From assembly GCF_000758685.1 (NCBI RefSeq), contig NZ_CP009286.1:774501-838500 (forward strand): a stretch of 64,000 nucleotides of DNA, written 5' to 3'. A program made the position numbers and the translations under genes. Shown piece after piece: positions 57,059 to 64,000 of this stretch (positions within the stretch are counted from its first letter, which is position 1; every line of letters starts with the position of its first letter). The notes beneath the pieces are model-generated. The model was not told where the DNA came from and did no database searches. It saw only the letters and a program-made list of their open reading frames with translations. The DNA is from Paenibacillus stellifer. Its GTDB lineage: Bacteria > Bacillota > Bacilli > Paenibacillales > Paenibacillaceae.

Positions 57059-57803
57059 AAAAGAAAACCATACGCTATGCGTATGGTTCGGGAGAGCTTT
57101 CAGCGATGTATCAAAAAAATTCCTCCCAGTGTTACAATAAATTTGGTTCGCCAACCGAATTTATCGCACAATAGGAGGAATACAGATGTCATCTGATGTG
57201 AACAGTTTAGCACATACAAAATGGAATTGTAAGTATCACATCGTGTTTGCCCCAAAGTACAGACGCCAGGTGATTTATGGAAAGTTGAAGCAAGATATCG
57301 GAAAAATATTGCGACAATTATGCGAAAGAAAGAACGTAGAAATTATTGAAGCAGAGGCGTGTAAAGATCATATTCACATGCTGGTGAGTATTCCACCTAA
57401 GCTAAGTGTGTCCGCATTTATAGGATATTTAAAAGGAAAGAGTAGCTTAATGATTTTTGATCGACATGCCAACTTGAAGTATCGGTATGGGAATCGGAAA
57501 TTTTGGTGCAAAGGATTTTACGTGGATACGGTAGGAAGAAACAAGAAAGTGATTGAAGAATATATCCGCAATCAATTGCAGGAAGATATCGTCGCGGAAC
57601 AAATAACGATGGAGGAATACATCGATCCATTTACAGGAGAAGAAACCAAAGATAAACGAAAGAAGAACTAGAAGAACCCCTTTAGGGGTAGCCGAAAAAG
57701 TAGTGCGGTTGGCGAATCACTCAACGCCCTTTTAGGGCTGGCCAGTAACAAAGGCTTTCAGCCGCAGAGCAAACCACCCGTTCTACGGGTGGTTTTGATT
57801 GTC
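57059..57803 (+). mobile_element. IS200-like insertion sequence
   Basis: A 745-bp element with a single Y1 transposase and no tnpB. The left end is a perfect hairpin, AACCATACGC-TAT-GCGTATGGTT (57066-57088), and the right end is ACCACCCGTTCTACGGGTGGT (about 57772-57792). As in the IS200/IS605 family, there are no inverted terminal repeats and no target duplication. Insertion is 3' of ATTGTC, and the element's own right end also finishes GATTGTC. A stem overlapping the tnpA leader (57136-57165) probably limits transposase translation or read-through. Confidence 0.85.
57186..57671 (+). CDS. tnpA: IS200-type Y1 transposase TnpA
   Basis: 161 aa; a dimeric HUH single-strand transposase. The metal-binding pair is His62-x-His64 (CKDHIHMLVSIP), and the catalytic Tyr is probably Tyr126 (VIEEYIRNQ). 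The N-terminus (LAHTKWNCKYHIVFAPKYRR) is typical. ORF length and sequence look intact, so the element may be active. The ribosome site is TAGGAGG. It is A+T-rich compared with the core genes. Confidence 0.92.
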   Translation: MSSDVNSLAHTKWNCKYHIVFAPKYRRQVIYGKLKQDIGKILRQLCERKNVEIIEAEACKDHIHMLVSIPPKLSVSAFIGYLKGKSSLMIFDRHANLKYRYGNRKFWCKGFYVDTVGRNKKVIEEYIRNQLQEDIVAEQITMEEYIDPFTGEETKDKRKKN

Positions 57804-58258
57804 AAAAGAAAACCATACGCTACGGGTGGTTTTGATTGTCCTTCAGTTTTGTTAATGTTGAAGAGTGATTCGAACTTATCCGCAGCGGCTTGGTCAGCTC
57901 TACGGAGAGCATGACCATATATGTTCATGGTTGTCGTTATGCTTCCATGTCCAAGGCGTTCTGAAATAATTTTGGCATGAACGCCCTGGTTGATCAAAAT
58001 CATGGCTGAAGTATGCCGGAGATCATGAAATCGAATATAGCGGAGTTTGTTTTTCAAGATGAAATTTCGGAACCATTGGCACGGTGCTTCGTGATGGAAA
58101 GGTTGTCCGTTGGGGTGGGAGAACAGGAATAACCATGCTCCTCCGCGCCAAACGTCCCCCATGTCATGCCGTTCCTGGATCCTATAGTTATGGTATTCCC
58201 TTAGCTCTTCAAGTACCCTGACTTCAATAACGCCAGTGGTCAAATCAACGATGTCTTA
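57758..58258 (-). pseudogene. tyrosine recombinase (integrase), C-terminal remnant
   Basis: About 140 native residues of a phage/ICE integrase catalytic domain. Visible are IRFHDLRHTSAMILINQG (HxxR), ERLGHGSITTTMNIYGH (conserved His and the catalytic Tyr), and the tail FESLFNINKTEGQ. The N-terminus, with the first catalytic Arg, is missing; a stop lies just upstream near 58259. At the 3' end the IS200 insertion replaced the stop: native TTATTGTCC on the plus strand would give GQ-TAA, but the frame now reads 26 codons into IS sequence. Confidence 0.8.
57804..57840 (+). repeat. 37-bp IS200 end-to-end derivative
   Basis: The first 18 bp equal the IS left end (AAAAGAAAACCATACGCT) and the last 19 bp equal its right end (ACGGGTGGTTTTGATTGTC). 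They join at CTA, a triplet present in both hairpin loops. It sits directly after the full element and looks like an internally deleted second copy. Confidence 0.8.
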
Positions 58259-58603
58259 TTGCGTTCCCCGCCTAATGATGAATAGTGCACCTAATTTCCC
58301 TAGGTACTCTCCAATTCAATTAGGGGCTTAATAGTATACTGAATCTGCAGTTTGTTTCTGGGAGTACTGGGGACAAACCTTTTGTATTGTAGAACAAAGT
58401 GTTCGGTTTAGAAAATATTCTCTTTTCAATACTTGGGAATTCTGGGTATAATGTACTGGAAAGAAATGATAATCTATGAATTTGAACATTCTAGTAGTGC
58501 GTAAGCAATAAATGAGGCAAGGGTTTATTCCTATATGCACGACTTCACATTGAGTGAGGTCGTTTTTTGATAATAATAGATAGCAAGAGGTCAGGGGGAT
58601 ATT
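58259..58603 (+). promoter_or_regulatory. leader region of the Zorya operon
   Basis: 345 bp without a gene. TATAAT at 58447-58452 (weak -35 TTTCAA at 58424-58429) could start transcription near 58460. The leader then contains a complete terminator at 58539-58568 before the zorA ribosome site (AGGGGGAT). Confidence 0.5.
58539..58568 (+). terminator. terminator in the zorA leader
   Basis: ACGACTTCAC and GTGAGGTCGT pair over 10 bp (one wobble), followed by six T. It lies 35 bp before the zorA start, so it either ends an upstream transcript or attenuates the operon. Confidence 0.85.
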
Positions 58604-60472
58604 ATGGAAAAGTGGATAACACCTGAAGCATACACGTATTTCATCTATTTCATGTTTCTTATATTTGCTGTAAGTGCGTTCTATGTTTTTGGTCCTGCTA
58701 TCAAGAGTAAAGTGGCGGCTAAGAAAATAAAAGCAGAGTTAAACAGTTTGTCGAAATTTCAAGATGTAACTGAAAAATTCAATCAGTTTAATGAATGGAT
58801 GACTCAAAGTAAAAATTTGTATGTGAAAGAAAAACTCCTTCCCGCTTGGGAAAGCTATTATCAACAGTACATATACTACCAGCAAAAAGGTATCGCATAT
58901 ACACCTGATGTATATGACTTTTTCTTTGAAGAGTCTCTTGTACATAGTTTCGGCAAACGTAAATATGCTGAAATTGTCGCTGGCATCTTTCTTTCATTAG
59001 GTATCGTTGGTACTTTCTTTGGAATTTCAGTTGGTGTATCAGGACTGCATGTTGATGGTAACTCTGATGCAATGCAGTCAGGAATAGGAGTATTGTTAAG
59101 TGGCATGAAAGTGAAATTTCGTTCTTCGATTGCTGGTGTACTGCTTTCGCTTGGTTGGCAGTATCTTGACAAAAGACATTTTTTTCCTATGTTGACCGAA
59201 TCCTTTTCTGACATTCGTCACAGTCTGGATGAGGCTTTCCCAACGCAGGACCAAAGCACGCTGCTGTATAGCATGGATCAGCGCCAAGAGAAACAAATGC
59301 AGGACTTTCAAGCCTTCTTGTCCGATGTTCTGATTCCTAATATGGTGAACGGCATTGCGAGTTCGGTTCAGCAGTCGCTGGAACCTCAAATGCAGCAGAC
59401 CCAGCAGATGATGTCGGAACTAATGCAGACGACAAGCCTTAATCAGGCACAGGGCATGCAGACGATGGTGAATCAATTCGTGAACCAGCTTAACGAGCTG
59501 ACAGGCGACCATATGAAGAATCTGGGTGAAGCACTGAATTCTACGCTGGAATGGCAGAAGAATGTTCAAACGGAATTGGCTGCTCTTGTCCAGTCTATGC
59601 AGGAATCTGCTGTAGGCCAGATGGCCATGGTAGAGAAAACTACGCTCTTAACTTCACAAATTCATGAGTATACCGAGCGAATTACCGATTATCAGAGTGT
59701 GCTTGAAAAGACAGCGGCTGAACTGAGCGGAACCACAGATAAGAACAGCGAGCTTCAAAAAGTAACGACCGGGCTGTTGGAGCGAATGACGGAAGAACGC
59801 CGGCTGTTTCATGAGTATTTTGACATCCATTTAAGCAGTTTGAAAGAAAATGTGGACTCCATTACAGGCCAGACAGGACTTCAGGTCACCGTTCAACAGC
59901 GTTTGGAAGAGAACTTGCAGCGGATTTCGAATATTACCGAAAGTCAGCAGACACTGGCGGTAACCCTGGCGCAGCAGGCCGATTTGAGCCAGCGCTCCAA
60001 TCAGGAGCTTGAAGTGATATTCGATAAATTTACGCAGCACAATTCGGAGTTCGTACATATTCAAGATAATCTGAAATCTTTGCTCCAAGAAATTCAGCAG
60101 GAACGTGTGGAAATGGATGGCATATCAATCCGAATACAGGATACGTTAACCGGCCAACTGGAGAATATGGAATCTCGTGTAGAACAGTTGAGTCAGGTGT
60201 GGGAGTCAGCGAGCGACTCAATGGCTAAAACGAACAAGCATCTGGAAACTTCAATGAATCAGTTTGCTGATGATATGCACCGGGGACTGCAGAATACGTT
60301 TAACCTGTTTGACCAGGAATTGACGAAGTCCGTTCAGCATTTGGCAAGTGGAGTGGAGGCTATACAGGAAGGCGTCATCGACCTACCCGATGCGATGCAG
60401 ACTTTGAAGCAGGCAGTAAATGAAATCAATCGGCAGTCCAAGCGGATCATGAATCCGATTACTATGGAGTAA
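58604..60472 (+). CDS. zorA: Zorya anti-phage protein ZorA (MotA-like)
   Basis: 622 aa. A first membrane helix lies at 10-33, then a cytoplasmic segment, then a MotA/ExbB-like helix pair at about 122-148 (IVAGIFLSLGIVGTFFGISV) and 160-188 (GIGVLLSGMKVKFRSSIAGV). These line the proton channel. From about residue 215 to the end it is almost entirely heptad-rich coiled coil, with many Gln/Glu/Met/Leu residues: the long intracellular tail typical of ZorA. With ZorB it should form a 5:2 motor that senses phage attack at the envelope. The ribosome site is AGGGGG. Codon use and base content are A+T-richer than the core genome. Confidence 0.87.
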   Translation: MEKWITPEAYTYFIYFMFLIFAVSAFYVFGPAIKSKVAAKKIKAELNSLSKFQDVTEKFNQFNEWMTQSKNLYVKEKLLPAWESYYQQYIYYQQKGIAYTPDVYDFFFEESLVHSFGKRKYAEIVAGIFLSLGIVGTFFGISVGVSGLHVDGNSDAMQSGIGVLLSGMKVKFRSSIAGVLLSLGWQYLDKRHFFPMLTESFSDIRHSLDEAFPTQDQSTLLYSMDQRQEKQMQDFQAFLSDVLIPNMVNGIASSVQQSLEPQMQQTQQMMSELMQTTSLNQAQGMQTMVNQFVNQLNELTGDHMKNLGEALNSTLEWQKNVQTELAALVQSMQESAVGQMAMVEKTTLLTSQIHEYTERITDYQSVLEKTAAELSGTTDKNSELQKVTTGLLERMTEERRLFHEYFDIHLSSLKENVDSITGQTGLQVTVQQRLEENLQRISNITESQQTLAVTLAQQADLSQRSNQELEVIFDKFTQHNSEFVHIQDNLKSLLQEIQQERVEMDGISIRIQDTLTGQLENMESRVEQLSQVWESASDSMAKTNKHLETSMNQFADDMHRGLQNTFNLFDQELTKSVQHLASGVEAIQEGVIDLPDAMQTLKQAVNEINRQSKRIMNPITME

Positions 60473-60486
60473 GGTGTTGATACAGA

Positions 60487-61221
60487 TTGGCCAGAGGATT
60501 CCGGAATGAACGGCACAAGTCGCGGGCTTATGAAGGAGAGAAAGAAAGTTTTTGGGTTTCCTATACGGATTTGATGTCTGCTCTGTTAGTTATTTTTGCA
60601 TTGGTCTTGATGGTCACTCTTTTTAATACCCGATCCGCCTATGAAGAGAAGGAAGCTGCAATCAATGAGAAGAACCAGATGATCGAAGAAGCGGCGGGAG
60701 TCAAGTCAGAGATTATCCAGGAACTTATCAAAGCTTTTAAGGATTCGGATTTGGCTCTGGAAGTCGATCCTCAGACAGGCGCAATCCGTTTCTCCGGAGG
60801 CGTATTCTTTAATTCGAACAGCAGCCAGGTTTCTCCTACCGGAAGGATCTATTTGGAGAAGTTTATTCCCAAGTACATTGATATTCTGCTGTCCGACCGG
60901 TTTCGAAGTGAGATTTCCCAGATTATCGTCGAAGGACATACGGATACGGCAGGCGGCTATCTTTATAATTTGAAACTATCTCAAGACCGTGCGCTTGCCG
61001 TGGTGCAGCAAATCTTTCAACCGACTTTTCCTAAATTTAAATACATAGAAGAACTCAAATCGGTTATTACAGCAAACGGACGATCTTATAGCATTCCCAT
61101 CCTCAAATCGGATGGATCCATTGATGCGAATAAATCGAGACGGGTAGAATTCAAATTCCGCCTGAAAGATGACCAATTAATCGATCAACTGCAAGCACTT
61201 GGTGAGCAAGATGGAAATTAA
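60487..61221 (+). CDS. zorB: Zorya anti-phage protein ZorB (MotB/OmpA-like)
   Basis: 244 aa. A short cytoplasmic N-terminus is followed by one membrane helix carrying the proton-accepting Asp28 (VSYTDLMSALLVIFALVLM), as in MotB. After a short linker comes an OmpA-like peptidoglycan-binding domain (about 100-232) with VEGHTDTAGGYLYNLKLSQD and SRRVEFKF. It anchors the motor to the wall. The start is TTG with AAGGTG nine nucleotides upstream, 15 nt after the zorA stop. Its 3' end overlaps zorC. Confidence 0.88.
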   Translation: MARGFRNERHKSRAYEGEKESFWVSYTDLMSALLVIFALVLMVTLFNTRSAYEEKEAAINEKNQMIEEAAGVKSEIIQELIKAFKDSDLALEVDPQTGAIRFSGGVFFNSNSSQVSPTGRIYLEKFIPKYIDILLSDRFRSEISQIIVEGHTDTAGGYLYNLKLSQDRALAVVQQIFQPTFPKFKYIEELKSVITANGRSYSIPILKSDGSIDANKSRRVEFKFRLKDDQLIDQLQALGEQDGN

Positions 61222-62443
61222 TCGTTACTATTACCAGTTTACGTTCAAGCCCCAGCAGTTAGCTGAAGAGAGGCGGAAGATAGAATCTAAATATAAGAAT
61301 CAAGCCAACGTTATAATCAGAAAACGCGGAAAAATGCTACTTCCCAAACTATTGGGGCTCATACGTTCGACACCTGTTGAACAAATCGAAGACCTGGCTC
61401 AAGGGTTGAAAAAGATGGAAGTTCTGATGCTGATTTACGAAGATTATCCTTTTCCCGATGAAAGTCTGGATACGGTCTACAAGATTAACCAAATCCTGAC
61501 CGCACGTTATTCGATTGAAGTCGGGAAGACCGCGTGGGTATTATTCCAGCATGGTTATGAGGAGCCTGTGTTGGAGGACCTTCTGCAGCGTATTTATTCG
61601 ATAGACCGGTTCGCCTTTCTTGGACTTGAGGATGAGCTGCAGCACCATCTCGACCAAGCCTTCGTTAATAACCAAGGAACCGCTGAGGGGCTGGCCGCCG
61701 CCCTCTTTCAGATGGAGATGAAGACCCAAGATGTTCTTATCTCCTTGAGAATAGAAAAAGACTCAAAGCTGGAAGCATACCTCATGCGAGAACTGCTGGA
61801 GCGCGGCTTGGCAGACGACCGGATTATTCGCCGGGATGGAACCGACTTCATCGTCAGACTTCTGGACAAATACTCCATGGATGATTATAAAGTTCTGATT
61901 AAGAATTACCTGGAGCTGCGTAAATACCAGCAGTTCCATAACATGATCCTTCAGCAGGCTGTCGATCGGCTGCGCGATCCAAGAGAACGTGCTGTGGATT
62001 GGCAATTTTTAAGCTCTGCGGCTTTGAAGGAAGTCAATAGCTGGATGATTCGAAAGAAACTGCAAGTCCTTTTCGAAAAAGACCCGGACAATAAGCGTCT
62101 GAACTATTGGAAACAATTTATCGATTATATGCAACACGTGGAACTGATTCAGGACCCGATGATCGCCTTCATTTATTTTGACAAGTTCGCCGTTGTTGAG
62201 TTTGGTGAGATGGGAGCTGCCTACTTCTATCATATTGAGGGATTCAATTCATTAATTTACCCTATCAGCAATTCCAGTGCTTTTAGAAACAGCCGGAGCC
62301 GGCAAAACAAAGAGTCTATGTTGAAAGTTACAGAAGAAAACAGAAATGGAATTCCGTTGTTCATTGTTAAGCTTGACCATCGAGGAAATTGGGTTTACAA
62401 ATTCGATTATTATACGCGGGAATACCTGAACGGTGCATTTTAG
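61211..62443 (+). CDS. zorC: Zorya protein ZorC (EH-signature type)
   Basis: 410 aa from ATG 61211 (GGTGAG upstream; overlaps zorB by 11 nt). Predicted mostly alpha-helical, without membrane segments. The C-terminal third resembles the EH_signature domain of ZorC: NKRLNYWKQFIDYMQHVELI, then YFDKFAVVEFGEMGAAYFYH with the conserved Glu and His. It is shorter than my recollection of the E. coli type I ZorC (about 560 aa). The role is a DNA-binding effector partner of ZorD in known systems; here it is assigned from gene order and this domain. Confidence 0.75.
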   Translation: MEINRYYYQFTFKPQQLAEERRKIESKYKNQANVIIRKRGKMLLPKLLGLIRSTPVEQIEDLAQGLKKMEVLMLIYEDYPFPDESLDTVYKINQILTARYSIEVGKTAWVLFQHGYEEPVLEDLLQRIYSIDRFAFLGLEDELQHHLDQAFVNNQGTAEGLAAALFQMEMKTQDVLISLRIEKDSKLEAYLMRELLERGLADDRIIRRDGTDFIVRLLDKYSMDDYKVLIKNYLELRKYQQFHNMILQQAVDRLRDPRERAVDWQFLSSAALKEVNSWMIRKKLQVLFEKDPDNKRLNYWKQFIDYMQHVELIQDPMIAFIYFDKFAVVEFGEMGAAYFYHIEGFNSLIYPISNSSAFRNSRSRQNKESMLKVTEENRNGIPLFIVKLDHRGNWVYKFDYYTREYLNGAF

Positions 62444-62457
62444 AAAGGAGACACATG

Positions 62458-64000
62458 ATGGCCGGCTTATTTGGTTTGTTTGGCAGGCGGCAGCGCAGAT
62501 CCTCCTTTTCTCCGGTAGCAGATATAGAGATCAAGAAGGAATTTATACCCGAAGGCCTGCTGTATACGCTTATTCGGGAAGGCAGTGCCGTGGTATTTCC
62601 GCTGAATCTCAGGATATCCGAACTTAGGCAGCTGAGATATGCGGAGCTGCTGGAGACGCTCGAAGATCTGTGGTTTGAGGAATGCTTGGAGTTAAGAGGC
62701 GAGAGCTACGTACTTCCATTGGAGAAGATTAGTGAGATTCCGCCCGAACTGCGGATGCGACTGGACATTCCGAAACCGACCAAACTGAAATTGAGACTAG
62801 GGCATGAGAGTGCAGTAGGAACAGCGCATTTCAAATTTATATTGGAGAAGAGCTATGAGGCTTGGGAGCATCTAGAGAGGTCAGCCAAGTCCATCGGACC
62901 ATGGATGATCCTGCCTGACCGTCAGATACTGCTGATGGACGAAGAACAGTACCGCTTCCAACAGCTGATTGATAAGGCACCGCAAGCTCTTAACCGGGAG
63001 CGTATTTTCACCTATGTTGCCGAGGTGCGGAATTGGGCGCTGCGTGAGGGATACCCGATGGATGATTATTTACGCCGTCAGGAATACCTCTTCGTTGATC
63101 AGGTCAATCTCGATTTGGCTTATGATCAGGGAACAATCACATTTTCGCCTCATTATGCTTCGACAGATGATATCTCTCCCGAGTTTCTGAAAGGGATGGG
63201 TGCTGCATCTAGCCGATACGCCGTTGACGGCAAGCAGCGTAAAGTGTTCGTCAAGCCGGACGTTGCCGATAAAGCCCGTGTGATTCAAGAGCTCCCGCCA
63301 ATTACAGGAACAAACATTCCGCGGTTTATAGATAATCCGGAAGCTTTTCTTCCGGAAATAGAGGGACTCGAGCTTTCCCGGTTCGGAGAAAGGGTGAAAT
63401 CGCTAGGAATCCGGGTGTACCGGGCCCAGCCGTTTGTTCATGCTTCTGAACAGGAACGGGGCTGGTTTGAGCTGGATTTCGGATTTTCAGCACAGGATGA
63501 GGATGGAGAAATTCATCAGATCTGGGAAGCCTCCGAGATGATGAATCTGATTGCTCAGGCCAAAGAGAATGAGGACGAATTCATTGAATGGAACGGCAAC
63601 TGGCTCAAGCTGCCCAAAGATGCGAAGGAATTCGTGGAAGCAACGGAAACAGCCAAGGAATTTACCGGCAGCAGTGGACTTGTAGATATAACGAAGCTGC
63701 CCTATGTCCTGGAGATTTACGATAATATCAGTCAACTGGAGTTTAATCAGCCGATTCTGCAGGCACAGCAGGAATTGCAAAGCCTTGGTATTCTTGCAGA
63801 GGAACCTCCTGCTTCACTGCAGGCAGTGCTAAAGCCTTTCCAAACGGACGGATATATTTGGATGAAGTCTTTGCATTACCGGAAGCTTGGCGGCTTGCTG
63901 GCTGATGATATGGGGCTTGGCAAAACCATTCAAGTCATCTCGTTTCTTTCCTATTTGCATGAAACAGGCCGGTTGACCCCGACCCTGATTGTTGTGCCAA
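62458..64000 (+). CDS. zorD: Zorya protein ZorD (SNF2-type helicase), 5' part
   Basis: The frame is open from ATG 62458 (AAAGGAG seven nucleotides upstream; ATG 62455 is an alternative) to the window end, 514 codons. Residues 1-455 form a large N-terminal region with no motif I recognise, containing a block like SNF2-associated domains. The SNF2 ATPase begins near 465 (LKPFQTDGYIWMKSL), with Walker A GGLLADDMGLGKT (Lys489) and TLIVVP. Helicase motifs II-VI and any nuclease domain lie beyond the window. It should be the effector that acts on invading DNA. Confidence 0.88.
   Translation, partial: MAGLFGLFGRRQRRSSFSPVADIEIKKEFIPEGLLYTLIREGSAVVFPLNLRISELRQLRYAELLETLEDLWFEECLELRGESYVLPLEKISEIPPELRMRLDIPKPTKLKLRLGHESAVGTAHFKFILEKSYEAWEHLERSAKSIGPWMILPDRQILLMDEEQYRFQQLIDKAPQALNRERIFTYVAEVRNWALREGYPMDDYLRRQEYLFVDQVNLDLAYDQGTITFSPHYASTDDISPEFLKGMGAASSRYAVDGKQRKVFVKPDVADKARVIQELPPITGTNIPRFIDNPEAFLPEIEGLELSRFGERVKSLGIRVYRAQPFVHASEQERGWFELDFGFSAQDEDGEIHQIWEASEMMNLIAQAKENEDEFIEWNGNWLKLPKDAKEFVEATETAKEFTGSSGLVDITKLPYVLEIYDNISQLEFNQPILQAQQELQSLGILAEEPPASLQAVLKPFQTDGYIWMKSLHYRKLGGLLADDMGLGKTIQVISFLSYLHETGRLTPTLIVVP

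Noticed and set aside
56768..57154. 128-aa minus-strand open frame
   Set aside because: It spans region B and the IS left end, has no ribosome site and resembles no family.
58604..61221. Flagellar stator motA/motB or ExbB/TolQ identity for the first two genes of the last operon
   Set aside because: The MotA-like protein has a roughly 400-residue coiled-coil tail, and the genes are coupled to an EH-signature protein and an SNF2 ATPase. Neither feature fits flagellar or transport motors.

Overview
The window comes from a moderately G+C-rich low-GC-phylum Gram-positive of the Paenibacillus/Bacillus type. The evidence is a complete twelve-gene purE-K-B-C-S-Q-L-F-M-N-H-D operon with a separate purS and small-form purL, PurR-type boxes, a guanine riboswitch, GlnR/TnrA boxes, a GlnK/GlnL two-component pair, a sigma-D-like promoter, and Bacillus-type genes such as yerB, yerC, yqfQ and dgkB. 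The genus is an inference from these traits.

Layout. 1-1171 is the 3' end of an rRNA operon (23S end, 5S, terminator). 1295-14246 is mixed chromosomal cargo: acyl-ACP thioesterase, topoisomerase III, a large secreted alpha-amylase broken by a frameshift, a TetR/SMR pair, a MerR/MFS pair, an oxidoreductase/HxlR pair, an MFS remnant, a DUF1294 protein and a universal stress protein. 14377-29388 is the purine operon with its PurR/riboswitch leader. Three non-coding spacers inside it are 150-640 bp long, and two of them are full of hairpins and repeats. 29583-42778 holds a SEC-C protein, a chemoreceptor, threonine dehydratase, a predicted secreted protein, a DUF1129 membrane protein, an alpha/beta hydrolase, a LigB-type dioxygenase, a YerB lipoprotein and a phosphate transporter pair. 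42798-49509 is a glutamine transport and sensing cluster (glnQ-H-M-P-K-L, then corA). 50132-54301 holds yerC, a CbiX-like chelatase, dgkB and an RlmCD-type rRNA methyltransferase.

From 54330 the sequence becomes a decayed accessory island. It contains two related copies of an integrase-tail/attachment-like region, helicase fragments, a zinc-ribbon protein, a frameshifted WHH-type nuclease toxin remnant, an IS200-like element with a 37-bp end-to-end derivative, and a 5'-truncated tyrosine recombinase. Directly beyond lies a Zorya-like anti-phage operon: zorA (MotA-like with a long coiled-coil tail), zorB (MotB/OmpA-like), zorC (EH-signature type) and zorD (SNF2-type ATPase, cut by the window end).

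How the genes work together. The purine genes make IMP from PRPP under two layers of control: DNA-level PurR and RNA-level guanine riboswitch. The gln cluster imports and senses glutamine, the nitrogen donor for PurF and PurL. The Zorya operon would form a membrane- and peptidoglycan-anchored sensor/motor with cytoplasmic effectors that act on invading DNA. It is the most notable system in the window. The family itself is known, but its Gram-positive setting, its small ZorC and its terminator-containing leader deserve attention.
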